DNA of 64,000 bases from the NCBI GenBank assembly GCA_000697355.1, contig JNEN01000834.1:124001-188000 (forward strand), in the 5' to 3' direction. The translations under genes and the position numbers were made by a program. Within the stretch, counting starts at the first letter, position 1, and the number at the start of each line of letters is the position of its first letter. The stretch is from Syncephalastrum monosporum B8922 (lineage: Eukaryota > Mucoromycota > Mucoromycetes > Mucorales > Syncephalastraceae). The notes below the pieces were generated by a model. The model did no database searches and was not told the origin of the DNA. It was given only the letters and a program-made list of their open reading frames with translations. This document shows positions 1-9,470 of this stretch, one piece after another.

Positions 1-1
1 T

Positions 2-250
2 CCGATGGACGGCCAGCACACGGTGCTCATGTTTGTGCAGCAGCCAGTGCGCCGTGCGACGCCGCCTGCTAAGCTCCTCAAGGGATTCAACAAGCTGGAC
101 CTCAAGCAGGACGAGTCGAGCACGGTGCGCTTTACTATCACAACCGACATGTTCCGTTACACCGGCCTCGACGGTAACCCGAACACACTCGACACGGGTG
201 CTGTGAAGGTCATGGTGGGAGACAACGTAGCTGATTTGGAGATCGTTTAG
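2..250 (+). CDS. Glycoside hydrolase family 3 (beta-glucosidase), C-terminal fragment
   Basis: Only the last ~82 residues lie in the window; the gene enters from the left edge. The fragment has the hallmark of the fibronectin type III-like domain that closes GH3 beta-glucosidases: a strand ending VLMFVQQPV, then P-x-K-LLKGF, then a run of alternating hydrophobic residues before the stop. In the family this domain packs against the catalytic part and does not itself hydrolyse sugar. The stop TAG is at 248-250. The 3' end converges on PARN on the other strand, with only 25 bp between the two stops. The substrate and localisation cannot be judged because the catalytic domains are outside the window. 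Confidence 0.75.
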   Translation, partial: PMDGQHTVLMFVQQPVRRATPPAKLLKGFNKLDLKQDESSTVRFTITTDMFRYTGLDGNPNTLDTGAVKVMVGDNVADLEIV

Positions 251-275
251 ACAACAACAAAATAGATATCTCTTT

Positions 276-2447
276 TTATTTTTCTAGTTGCTTTTGTTTT
301 GCGCAGTATTCTGCTACAGTCAGGATGGTCACATCTTCCTTACCAGCGTCGTGCAGTTGCTTAACAACAGCAGCTTTGACGTGGTCGGGGTCGTGTTTAA
401 GGTATTCATAGACCACAAACCCAGACGTGGCATCGATCATGTCGACAATGTGCTTACCAAACGCAGCAAACGCATCATAAACCAGCGGACGCGGTAGCTC
501 TGTAGTGGAGGAGACATAAAAGGTGCCGGCCGTCTCGGTGATCGCCTCTGGGTTGACAAAGTCAAAATAGGCAAAGCCAGTGCGCACGAGAGTGACCTTG
601 TTGACGTAAGCTGATAAGGCTTTTGGGACATGGCCATCGGCATCAAGCAAGGGAAACCGCACCGAGCCGTAGTTGTATACTTCTTCTTCCTCTTCCTCTA
701 CCTGCTCCTCTTCTTCATCAGAGTCCAGCCAGGCGCGGTCCTCCTCCTCCTCCTGGTCAGACACGTCCCAGCCGCCCTCCGTGCCTCTGTGTCTTTGCTC
801 CTTTTCTTCCTGTTCCTCTCCCTCTTCCTCCAGTTCCTTTTCTATTCCGGATTCAGATTCTTCCACTTTCTCTTGAGGTATCTTCTCCGGGTGAAGCTGA
901 AATTCTGTATGCGTAGATGAGCTTTCTGTTCTTCTTTGGCATAGAGTGTTTACCCAAATAGGAATGCAGCTTCAGGAAAACAGAGCCGGTGATATAAGCA
1001 TCGTAGCCTGCCTCATGAGCCTTTTCGTTGATATAACGTGGGAATTCCATATGCATGTCTATAACTCGTTGATAAGTTTATTTTATTTCCAAGGCGATGT
1101 TCCCTTTCTTTACCTATACGCGGGTTCTTGAACTTCTCGCAGTTGGTTTCGAATCTCAGGTTTTCGAGCGAGGTAGCCGAGCCAATCTCAGACTGCAGGA
1201 TGGCTGCGGTGGAGCAAATGTATTTGGTATCGGCCATGCTACATTAAATAACATAGTCAGTACATGTCATAGTCTCTTCGGTCAATAATACGGGATTTAC
1301 TATGGGAATAGATCGTGTGCCAGTTTCTTAAAGTCGCTAAGCTTCTCAGGGAGGGGCTGGACGAACTGACCAATGATATGGCAAACATCGAGGAGCATAT
1401 TATGTCCCACAACACACTTGCGGGAGCCCGAGATCCAGTCGATCACTGTACGAAACCCGACTGCCTCCTCACAGTCTTTCTATATAAACTCGTATAGTTA
1501 ATATTTCAGGATTCTGGCATTGGACGTAACGTACGTGGATCCTTTGTAGCTTTTCCTTGGCCCGCTTATCGAGCTGTTTCTGTGTCAAGCGCATGACACG
1601 GATAAAGCCTGGACGACCCTCAGCCGTCAAGCCCGAGTAACTGCACTCGACGTAAGAGATCATTCAGTTTGATGGTGACAAGTACCTCTTTCGCACTTCT
1701 TGATAAATCAGGCGGCGCTGGTAGGCGTTGCGGGTATTGATATTGACACCTTCAGGGTCTTCTGTCTTTTTGGGGTTCTTGACCCATGCATCAATCTTCT
1801 CTATGGCCTTTTCCATGAATTCTTGCTCCTTGTCGTCGATGGGTATATCCGGCATGTCGTCTGCCATCCTCTGCATCGCCTGATTCACGTAGATTTCCTC
1901 TTCTTCTTTCGTGAGGTAAGGGATTCCTTGGTAGATCCACTATGAAGAGTATATGTAAGAGAATGCGAGTGCGCACAAAATAGATGATACCTTGTTAAAA
2001 TCAAAGGCCTGCTTTGACAGGAAATCAAACGCCTGTGCCTGAGTCATAAAAACACGGTTCGGCTGAATCTTGCCCGTCATGGCAGTGGGGAACACGTAAA
2101 AATTGAAGGCTTTGGCAATGTACCTGCCCGCTTTCTCATCCCAAGTGAACGTGCACATGCCAAACTGGATGATTATAAATCGTTGCGTTGCTTCTCGAAA
2201 CTCGGCATAGCGGTTCTCCAGCGTATCCATTCGTTTGCTGTTCCCAGGACGATGCAGACCTAGAATGACAGTATAAGCTTCTCTATTCTTTCTTTCCATT
2301 TCTTCTTATCTCTCTCTTTCTCTCTCTCTCTTTTTTTCTTTAAAACGTACCCGAGAGTTCCGTGTCAATCGCGATAAAATCACATTCATCAATGGCCTTT
2401 TTAATAGTAGGCAACATCTGCTGAAATTGTTGCCGTGGAATCTCCAT
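276..2447 (-). CDS. PARN: Poly(A)-specific ribonuclease PARN
   Basis: 3'-exonuclease of the DEDDh (CAF1) family that removes mRNA poly(A) tails and trims small RNAs. The first exon reads MEIPRQQF and then FIAIDTELSG, which carries the first Asp/Glu metal ligands. Later exons carry GHNMLLDV (third Asp) and KAHEAGYDAYITG (catalytic His and last Asp), so all catalytic positions are visible. The middle exon around 1500-1660 lies where PARN has its R3H region. After the catalytic core comes a very acidic Glu/Asp stretch (about 660-865), then a globular C-terminus ending CAKQKQLEK. At least seven introns are implied; the first contains a (CT)n run (minus strand GA). The start was chosen because the catalytic IDTE motif begins ~28 residues after this ATG, as in known PARN. 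Exon joins in the middle are approximate. Confidence 0.9.
2309..2338. repeat. CT microsatellite in PARN intron 1
   Basis: An interrupted CT/TC tract followed by a T run lies inside the first PARN intron. On the coding strand it reads as GA repeats followed by no coding frame. It is a simple length-variable repeat. Confidence 0.8.
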
Positions 2448-2531
2448 TTTCGACGCCGATCTTTTTCGAAAGAGAGAATAAAAGCGGATATGCAGTCAAG
2501 GATTATGACGTTTTTATTGTATTTAAGTTGG

Positions 2532-3519
2532 TTAGACGTTGGCTTCCGTTGTATACTCCTGCCCAGCCCGACTCGTCCTTCCACCCAAGTGAGTGACAAA
2601 GAACTCGCTGATACGAGACCACGCCAAATCGCGCACTGCCTTTTCTTGCTCCTTTGGCTCTGACGTTTTGTCAACAAAGCCAAGCTCCTTGCGTTTTTCA
2701 ATGCTCCAGTCATCGTCGTTTAAGAACGCGTGGCCTTGTTCAGGATAGCGGTACACCTGTGCAGGCTGCAGCTTACTGATATTCAGGCTAAACTCGAGGG
2801 CGTCCGCTAGAAACACAGTTGGCACATGCATTCCGGAGTGGTCCGTCACTGAGCACGGCTTACCTGCTTCTGGGTCACTGAATCCCTTCATTTCATCCTT
2901 GCCACCAAAGTGACCCTGGACAGGCGTCACCTTGGTAATGTTGCGCACGTCAAAATGATCACGAGGCGGTGTACCGTAGCATGTCACTGCTGCGTGTAGG
3001 GGATGCTGTGTTTCAGCCAACCGAGCTGCCAGTGCAAGAGACAATCCACCTCCCATGCAGAACCCAATGGAGCCTTGCACCCTGTAGAACAGCCGGCCAA
3101 GAAAAAAAAACGTGATAGACAGTCAGATAAAGACCCCATGGATGCTCGTTGTTATGCTTACGGGAACTTTGCCTCGCGTAGTCCCGCCGAGAGCTCTTGC
3201 AGCTCACCCACGGCCTGTTTCCAGTCCAGCCCGCCCATCAAGTGGCTCGCCTCTTCTGCGGTCAAACCTACTTTACCCTTATAAAGGTCGGGCACTACAG
3301 TGCACGCACCCGTACTGTCGGCCAGTCGCTGCGCGTGTCGCTTGATTTGGTCGTTGACGCCCCACCACTCTTGCAAAACCTATGTCTTTGGGGTTACTAC
3401 TTCTCTCTGCCTTTTTGTTGCCATCTCAAACTGCTCCATACAATGATGGCAGCGCCATTGATCTTGGCAGGCGATTGAGGCTGGAACTTGAAGACTTGAA
3501 ATGGGAGATGGCGACTCAT
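2532..3519 (-). CDS. Dienelactone hydrolase family protein
   Basis: Alpha/beta hydrolase of the dienelactone hydrolase (carboxymethylenebutenolidase) family. The nucleophile elbow reads GSIGFCMGGG, with Cys as the family's nucleophile; the Asp lies near HFGGKDEMKG and the His in YPEQGHAFLN. The N-terminal EWWGVN motif, typical of the family, is in the middle exon. Three exons are seen: exon 1 begins MSRHLPFQ, ends near 3442 and splices into VLQEWWGVN; the second intron lies near 3080-3165. At about 255 residues it matches family length. Fungal relatives are mostly uncharacterised cytosolic hydrolases, so a lactone substrate is an inference from the family. No signal peptide is visible. Confidence 0.85.
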
Positions 3520-3964
3520 AGTGGGAAGGTAAACAATGGACGACGAAAGACTAACAAGAAGATTACGCGTGGTGGTCGCGCGCTGTTCTATTTATTTGTG
3601 TTTCGAAGCATGACATCAAAGTGATTTGCCCAGAGTCTGGCGTAAACCGAAATGCCGCTGTCGCATGAATTTTAAAATGCAGAAAAGGAACAATCTCATG
3701 CTTATTTACTGTGGCTATCTGCAGACAGGCCATAATAAACTATGAATCAAATATGCATAAGTTTGGTTATAGAGATTGCATACTCAACACGGCCAGGGTT
3801 TGCTACCAGTTATTGCATATAAAGTCACTGTACTCAGAGATACGTCAAAACCTTGGAAGAACAACATATGCGTTGCGTGTCTTTCGCCATTTTCCAGCCA
3901 GAAAGGGGCTGTGGACACCTGACATTCCCGTTTCGTTTCTCTCTTTTGTCTCTCTCTCACTCAC

Positions 3965-3998
<34 letters not shown>

Positions 3999-4038
3999 CC
4001 TTTCGCTCGCTTCTCTCTCCCTCTCACTAAATTGCACC
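3520..4038. other. Intergenic promoter region, gene-free
   Basis: Divergent promoter between the dienelactone hydrolase (-) and the membrane protein (+). It is AT-rich on the left and strongly pyrimidine-rich on the right (3935-4027). No coding sequence is seen. Confidence 0.7.
3968..3995. repeat. (TC)n microsatellite directly upstream of the membrane-protein ATG
   Basis: Uninterrupted TC dinucleotide run of about 28 nt, flanked by ACTC repeats and further CT-rich sequence up to the ATG at 4039. Similar but shorter pyrimidine-rich coding-strand tracts precede several other starts here (arrestin, DnaJ, ERG4, MAPKK), so it may belong to the core promoter or 5' leader. Confidence 0.85.
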
Positions 4039-4915
4039 ATGAGACAAGTAGAGATTGATCATGTAGGCGGCAGCAATGAACCATACGTCATGAAGCAACC
4101 GCAGAGGACAGAGGCTCCACTTCCACGCACAACGCCGCCCGTCATTCAGCTTCAGCTGAAAACCTTGGTCGTATTGCTCGCCGTGGCGCTTGGCATTGGT
4201 CGCTACCTCTTGCCATTGCGGCAGCAAAACCTCCCAGGAACGAGACCGGGCTCACCCGCTGACTCGGTAGAAACTGGTAAACAACAGTACAAGGACGAGC
4301 CTGCGATGATAAGCTGGGTGCGCCATACCAGACCTTTCTCTGACCCGGTCAAGGTCACTTTGTCACCCCATTGGTACTGGGCCGACGTCAAGTGTGCCGC
4401 CAAGCAGGAGATGTCCCCTTCGTCGTTGGACACCATCTCACCAGGCGATATCTGGCTTTTGCACCCACGTCGAGGTCGTCTGCCCATGACGGAACGCTGT
4501 ATCGACCCTGACCGGAAAGAGCAAGAAGACGACATAGCGTCCGCCTTGATCCTAGTCTTCGCTAACAACGCTGGTATGTGATTAGTTGCAGGAGGAGATT
4601 GAATACCTGCATAGCAGACGCGATATAATGCCTTGCGTAGAGTCCCGTGCGGATCTTAAGCAACGCACAAGTATACCTCTCAAAATCGCCTCCTCTCTTT
4701 GTCTGCAGACAGACCAAGCTTACCAGACACTTTACAAGATCCTGCTCAATGACCAGTTTACTTCCGAGGATGTGCGGAACCTGCGACGAAGCCTCTGTCC
4801 TTCCAGCATGGACGGCTCGAGCGAGTATGTTCACACTCCCCCGACCTACGAGGATAACAGTCGAGTACGCAGTGCTTACAACTATGTGTTCCATCGCAAG
4901 CAAGAAATGTGGTAA
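4039..4915 (+). CDS. Orphan single-pass membrane protein
   Basis: I do not recognise the family. A model of two exons (4039-4573 and 4713-4915, GT-AG intron of 139 nt) gives about 245 residues. Residues ~36-58 form one hydrophobic segment (LVVLLAVALGIGRYLL) after a short, polar, proline-containing N-terminus, so it is probably a type II signal-anchor protein with the bulk outside the cytosol. The rest is soluble-looking with four or five cysteines, a WYW motif and a basic HPRRGR patch, and ends RKQEMW. An in-frame ATG exists further upstream (3853) but it lies beyond the CT-repeat tract, so the start at 4039 is preferred. The open frame over both exons and consistent splice phase support a real gene; function is unknown. 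Confidence 0.6.
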
Positions 4916-5003
4916 TGACTCTGTGGGGTTGTGCAGCAGCTGAATTGTATATTGAAATGATTTCAAAAGTGGTGAAAGATATAAAAACAGTCATGGGTGC
5001 GCT

Positions 5004-6192
5004 CTATGCAACAAGCGTTTTGCCCTCTGAACGGCCAATAGAATACGGCCCAGTTTGCTTGATATCCTCTGATGGATCCATTTCTCGATGTGCTGAAAGT
5101 TTACTCATATCGGCTGGAAGGGACTCACCATGGCGATATTTATTTTGCCATCGGTCACTTTGACTCTGTGAGCGCTTCCGTGAGTTGCGTGCATGCTAGA
5201 AAAGAGGAGATGAGTCAAAAGTATATGAAACGCGCTAAGCTACCTTTTGCAGCTGGGCGTCGATCTTGCTTTCGACGAGCCATTTCATATTGGACATGCC
5301 GGGTTTCTACATAGGGCCTGGTATGAATTACAGTCATACGAGGGCAAGTCGTTTCTTACCGGCTGGATCCACGTCGGATCCTCTTCGTCACTCTCCTCCT
5401 CAGAATCTTCTTCATATAAGTCATCCTCTTCCACTTGGACTTTCTCGCCAAGATCTCCGTGTTCTCCCGTCGCCCAGCGCTGAAGACAAGGTCGTGGCAC
5501 GACACCAGGGTGAGCGACGGTCGCGTGCCGTGGCATGTTTGCAGGAGGTATATTTTTTCGTGTCGAGAACGAGCTTCGGACGGTTGGCCCATAAATATCA
5601 TTACAAGAGGCGATACCGCCACGAGGTGGCATTGCTACTGGTTTCCGAGACACAGAACGGGGGTGACCAGAGTTCATAGTTCCCTGCAGCGGACCAGCCG
5701 TGCAGGATCGGCGCATAGTAGCAGGATGCGGTTGAAAATGCGTCGCCGTCGGCAATTCTTGCAGTGCTCTGGTGATCTCAGCGAGCTGTTGTCTCAGAAC
5801 TTCGGAAGCGAGAGGAGCTGGTCTGTCATCGTGGTCGTCATCCTATGAGAAATATAGTATGAGCTCCATGCCTTGTTCGTTTCAGGTTCTTTTATCTACG
5901 TTTGTATTTTCAGAGGAACCATCCGCACCTATGTCAATCGTTAAGATATCATTTCCAAAAACCCCATTTTTGGCTTACCAATATGTGCCAGATGCTATTG
6001 TCGACAGAAAGTGTGCAATTAGTGTTAACCGAGAAGGGAACACAAGCGTAACTTTTTTTGATCGGCACTAACTTGAAATTCGTAAGGACCACCAATGGAG
6101 CGCTTATCGATAACGATTTTCCTCCTGTATTTTTTATCGGAAGAAGTGAAGCGTTGATGTGTACAACTGATCTTGGATACGCCGTTGCCCAT
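5004..6192 (-). CDS. CRIB-domain protein with predicted N-myristoylation (Cdc42/Rac effector)
   Basis: Six-exon model: 6073-6192, 5979-5994 (16 nt), 5900-5928 (29 nt), 5360-5842, 5244-5306, 5004-5195. All introns are GT-AG and all phases agree, giving 300 residues. The N-terminus MGNGVSKISC fits an N-myristoylation signal (Gly2, Ser6) with Cys10 available for palmitoylation, followed by a basic patch (KKYRRK). Residues ~31-50 give a CRIB motif, I-G-G-P-x-x-F-x-H-x-x-H-I-G, which in the family binds GTP-loaded Cdc42/Rac; its second half is encoded by the two micro-exons. The rest is low complexity with an acidic EDDLYEEDSEEESDEED block, then KPGMSNMKW and a basic Ser/Arg-rich tail. No kinase domain is present, so it is a small scaffold-type effector, like Gic or CDC42SE proteins in layout, not a PAK. 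Confidence 0.75.
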
Positions 6193-6370
6193 AGCCGTGT
6201 GCAAAAAGGAAAAGAGAAAAATGAACAAACAGAAAAGAGTGATTTTTCAGAAAAAGGGCCATTGAGCGGTATCATGCTCAGGAATGATCGGAAACTTTCT
6301 GTACTATGCAATTTCTATAAATCACCCACACAACCAGGATAAGGAAACCAAGCGATAAATAAGCAAAGGT

Positions 6371-6383
6371 TATATATATATAT
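6371..6383. repeat. TA repeat near the TRIC 3' end
   Basis: Short (TA)n run in the spacer between the CRIB gene start and the TRIC stop. Simple sequence with no further structure. Confidence 0.7.
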
Positions 6384-6471
6384 TGTATACTGATTACATA
6401 GTCATAGAATACACTATATGTCATGATGGATTAATTACTGACACAAAATTACAAGGCAAAGGTCGAAGGAT

Positions 6472-7436
6472 CTAGTTGGTTTTCTTTGACTCCTTGACGG
6501 CCTTCTTGGCCCGGCGTGCAATTTGATTGCCATATAGGAGGCCTACTGTGAGAATGACGGTGCTCCAAGCCTGTGCCTCGGGCGCACTCAGGAGAGGAGA
6601 TCCCACGAGCTGAGCAACCTTGGGTGTCGTTGTCACGACATAAAAGAGGGCAGACGCGAATGATGCCTTCATGTCCATGTTGATCGCCTGAAGAACACGT
6701 GGGGTTGAAAATGACCAGGTATGTGAAGTCAGTTGGAAGGCATCTTAATAAAAAGGAAGGAGATAAAACGATCAGTGCACCCACTCTAGTATACGCGCTG
6801 GGAAACTAGGACAAGAGGTGGTCTTGTCTGCTGATATCACTTACCAATCCAGATACCACCACCGCTGCCAGAGAGTGTACCGCACAAGATCTTGGCCACC
6901 CATTTGTCAGTTCCTAGTGTCTTGTTAACGCCGTCGACACCGAATTGTATGATGGCTTGGTTGCGCAGGATAGAGTCTGCCACTGTAAAGAGGTCCTCGA
7001 CCACAGGCAGCTTGAAAAGATAATCGGTATATTGGAACAGGTACGGATTGGAGAACATAGCCCAGTAAACACCTCTTTGATTTTCGTGTGTGATGCAGTA
7101 GTCAGGACATGTAGGACGAATTTTTTTTTCTCAAAATTACCCATAGATCACCCAGAACGAATTGCTCATCAAGATACCGAGAGGTTCACCGCGCAAGAGA
7201 GCGACGGTCGAGCCACCACCGGCGCACATGACAATTGTAGCGAGGAAGCCTTGACCCCAGCCGATACGGCTATGATTTCCTCCCAGCGCAGATCGATAAA
7301 TGTAATTTATCAAAAGGGCATGCAGCACGTCGAGGACAGGTACAGTTACGTTGAAAAAGGGCACATCGAGGGAGAAGGTGGCCAAAGCTGTGATCACGGC
7401 TGCCAGCTGCTCGCCTGGATTCATGGTTGGAACCAT
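6472..7436 (-). CDS. TRIC-type intracellular cation channel
   Basis: Trimeric intracellular cation (TRIC/TMEM38) channel homologue; in animals these conduct K+ across the ER to balance Ca2+ release. Exons: ~7137-7436, ~6842-7063 and 6472-~6753, joined by GT-AG introns. Evidence is the order of family motifs: early hydrophobic helices, YRSALGGNHSR then GFLATIVMCAGGGST with LLRGEP, the segment NPYLFQYTDYLFKL, then WVAKILCGTLSGSGGG, and FQLTSHTWSFSTP before the last two helices. The Lys/Arg-rich tail (RRAKKAVKESKK) resembles an ER-type C-terminus. Two nearby ATGs (7436 and 7424) could start it. At ~260 residues the length is normal. The role as an ER counter-ion channel is inferred from the family. 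Confidence 0.75.
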
Positions 7437-7937
7437 GCTAGAAATATAGAGTAAGAATAAAAAAAAGCCAAAAGCGGACGAAAATGTGGAGGAAAGGAAA
7501 AAAAAAGTGGTGCCTTGCTTTGCTTTCCCGAGTCGAATGGGGAAACATTCATTGTGTCTCCGCATCCCCGCGATAAACCAGCACGATATAAGATAATCAG
7601 AATTATAGCCACACAAGAGTTAAGATATGAAAGCAACTGCAAAAATCCGGTATTTGTACTAGTCTTCTTGCTCTCTTGAATTTATACGGACTGGCGTAGT
7701 CGACGATGTTCTGTGCATTACGATTTTTCTCTGCTTAAGTGTTTTTTTTAGAAAGGCTGAATACCATACATAGCTTGTTATGACAAAGAAGCGTGAGAGT
7801 GCGCAAAAGACAGATTGAGTTCAGGGACCCAAGCGCCGCCTCGATTGAATATTTTCGGGATGAACGGGTGAGAGATACCCAGGAAACTCGAAAGAGCTGC
7901 CCTTCCTCCTGTCAACTTAAAAAAACCTTACGCTACG
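7437..7937. other. Intergenic, divergent promoters
   Basis: Spacer between divergently transcribed TRIC (-) and cyclodeaminase-family (+) genes. It is AT-rich with short A and T runs. I see no gene or clear motif. Confidence 0.6.
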
Positions 7938-8992
7938 ATGAGCACCATTCGCGTTCTTTCGCAAGACGACATCCACAAGCTACTTGCGCTGGGTGATGCG
8001 GCCGCTGCACACGAAATGGTGGATCTTATGGCTGAGACATTTGCGTCTTACACGGCCGCACATGGCGATCCCGAGAAGCAGAAAGGCGCACAGGCTCCCC
8101 AGCGTATTGGCGTCACCACCGACAACCACAAGGTCCTCTTTATGCCTTCGCGTCTGAACAAGACAACATCCGTCAAGGTGGTCAGTGTGCCCTTGGGCGA
8201 CAGCAAAGCTGGTTTGCCCGGCACGACGCTCGTCCTCGACGAGGCCACAGGCGGCGTCGAGGCCGTGATGAATGCCGCGGCCCTCACTGCTGTGCGTACT
8301 GCTGCAGGTGAGTGCCATAACCAAACATAGCTACATCATATTGACGCGCGTCCGCAGGCTCCGCTCTGGCAACGCGCCTGTATGCGAAGGATGACGCGAC
8401 GCATCTGCTCGTGCTCGGTGCAGGCGCACAGGGCCGGGCCCACACCGACATGGTGATTGCTGAAAGACCGAGCGTACAGCATATTACGATCTGGAACCGT
8501 GGTCAAGAGCGGCGTGAGCAGCTGGTCCGCGAATTGCAGGCGGCTTACCCGACTCGCACCGTTGTCGGCGTCGATCTCAGTACGCTTGAACCCGCTGCAC
8601 GTGACGCGGACATTGTGTGCACCTGTACGAACGCAACCGATCCGATCCTTCGCGGGGCGTGGCTTAAGCCTGACGTCCATCTGAATTGCGTGGGTTCTTA
8701 CCGCATGGATATGCACGAGATCGATGCTGACGCTGTACGTCAAACCGAGTGCATCCTCGTCGATTCGGTCGAGGCCTGCGCTGCCGAATCGGGTGAACTC
8801 GTAGCGTCATCCGAGCCCAGTGCATGGACCGAGCTCGGCCAGGTCGTGCTCGAGAAGCGCGACACGACCCAAGACAAGCTCAAGCGCACCCTGTTCAAGA
8901 GCGTTGGCATCAGCGTTCAAGACAGTGCTATCTCGGGCTTGATGGTCAAGCGCGCCAAGGAGCGCAACGTCGGCGTGTGTGTACCATATTAG
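7938..8992 (+). CDS. Ornithine cyclodeaminase / mu-crystallin family NAD(P)-dependent enzyme
   Basis: Two exons, the second starting just after CCGCAG near 8357, join as TAAG-SALATRLY. The Rossmann fingerprint is VLGAGAQGRAHTD; the N-terminal dimerisation and active-site part shows TSVKVVSVPLG with a Lys at the position of the family's substrate-binding lysine, and NCVGSYRMDMHEID carries the conserved Asp region. At about 335 residues the length is typical. Family members include ornithine cyclodeaminase, alanine dehydrogenase (archaeal) and mu-crystallin/ketimine reductase. I cannot tell which substrate applies, and a ketimine-type reductase is as likely as ornithine cyclodeaminase. No targeting signal is visible. 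Confidence 0.88.
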
Positions 8993-9470
8993 AGCATATC
9001 AATAGTTTGCAATGAGTATTTCGTAGACAAAGTAGTTTATTGACATGCGTGTATATATATATGTAAGATATGAATGGTGCTATATTTGAACACTACAACC
9101 AGGATATAGCCCTAGAAACGAGTAAAGAGTGAGTTTGATGGACTTTTGTAAGTTGCCTAGCAACTGCCCCCAAAAAATGCTCTTTTTTCGCGCTGTCAGA
9201 TGCAAAGGATAACAACACAAAGTTTGTATTCAGTGCTTGACTCTATTGCAGTAATCTCATCCCAGTGCACGCTTCACCTCTACGCCAAAAATCATGAAAC
9301 AGATATCGATGCTTACCTGATGCAAAAAGAAGGTGGAAAAGATTATTTTGGCGGCTGAAATGCTTTTTTAAACAGAGAAAAAAAATTTTTTTTGAGCAAG
9401 AAGCTCCGAAAGACGCGCTGGGACCTTTGCGTGTGTGATTTGCTGATATGACCGGGATATGTTGATCTTA
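8993..9470. other. Intergenic, convergent 3' ends
   Basis: Spacer between two convergent genes. It holds a short TATATATAT run near 9053 and an A7-T8 tract near 9380. Nothing coding is seen. Confidence 0.6.

Noticed and set aside
623..920. Plus-strand Pro/Leu- or Ser-rich frames at 623-920
   Set aside because: They are the reverse of the Glu/Asp-rich insert of PARN, so the composition is an artefact.
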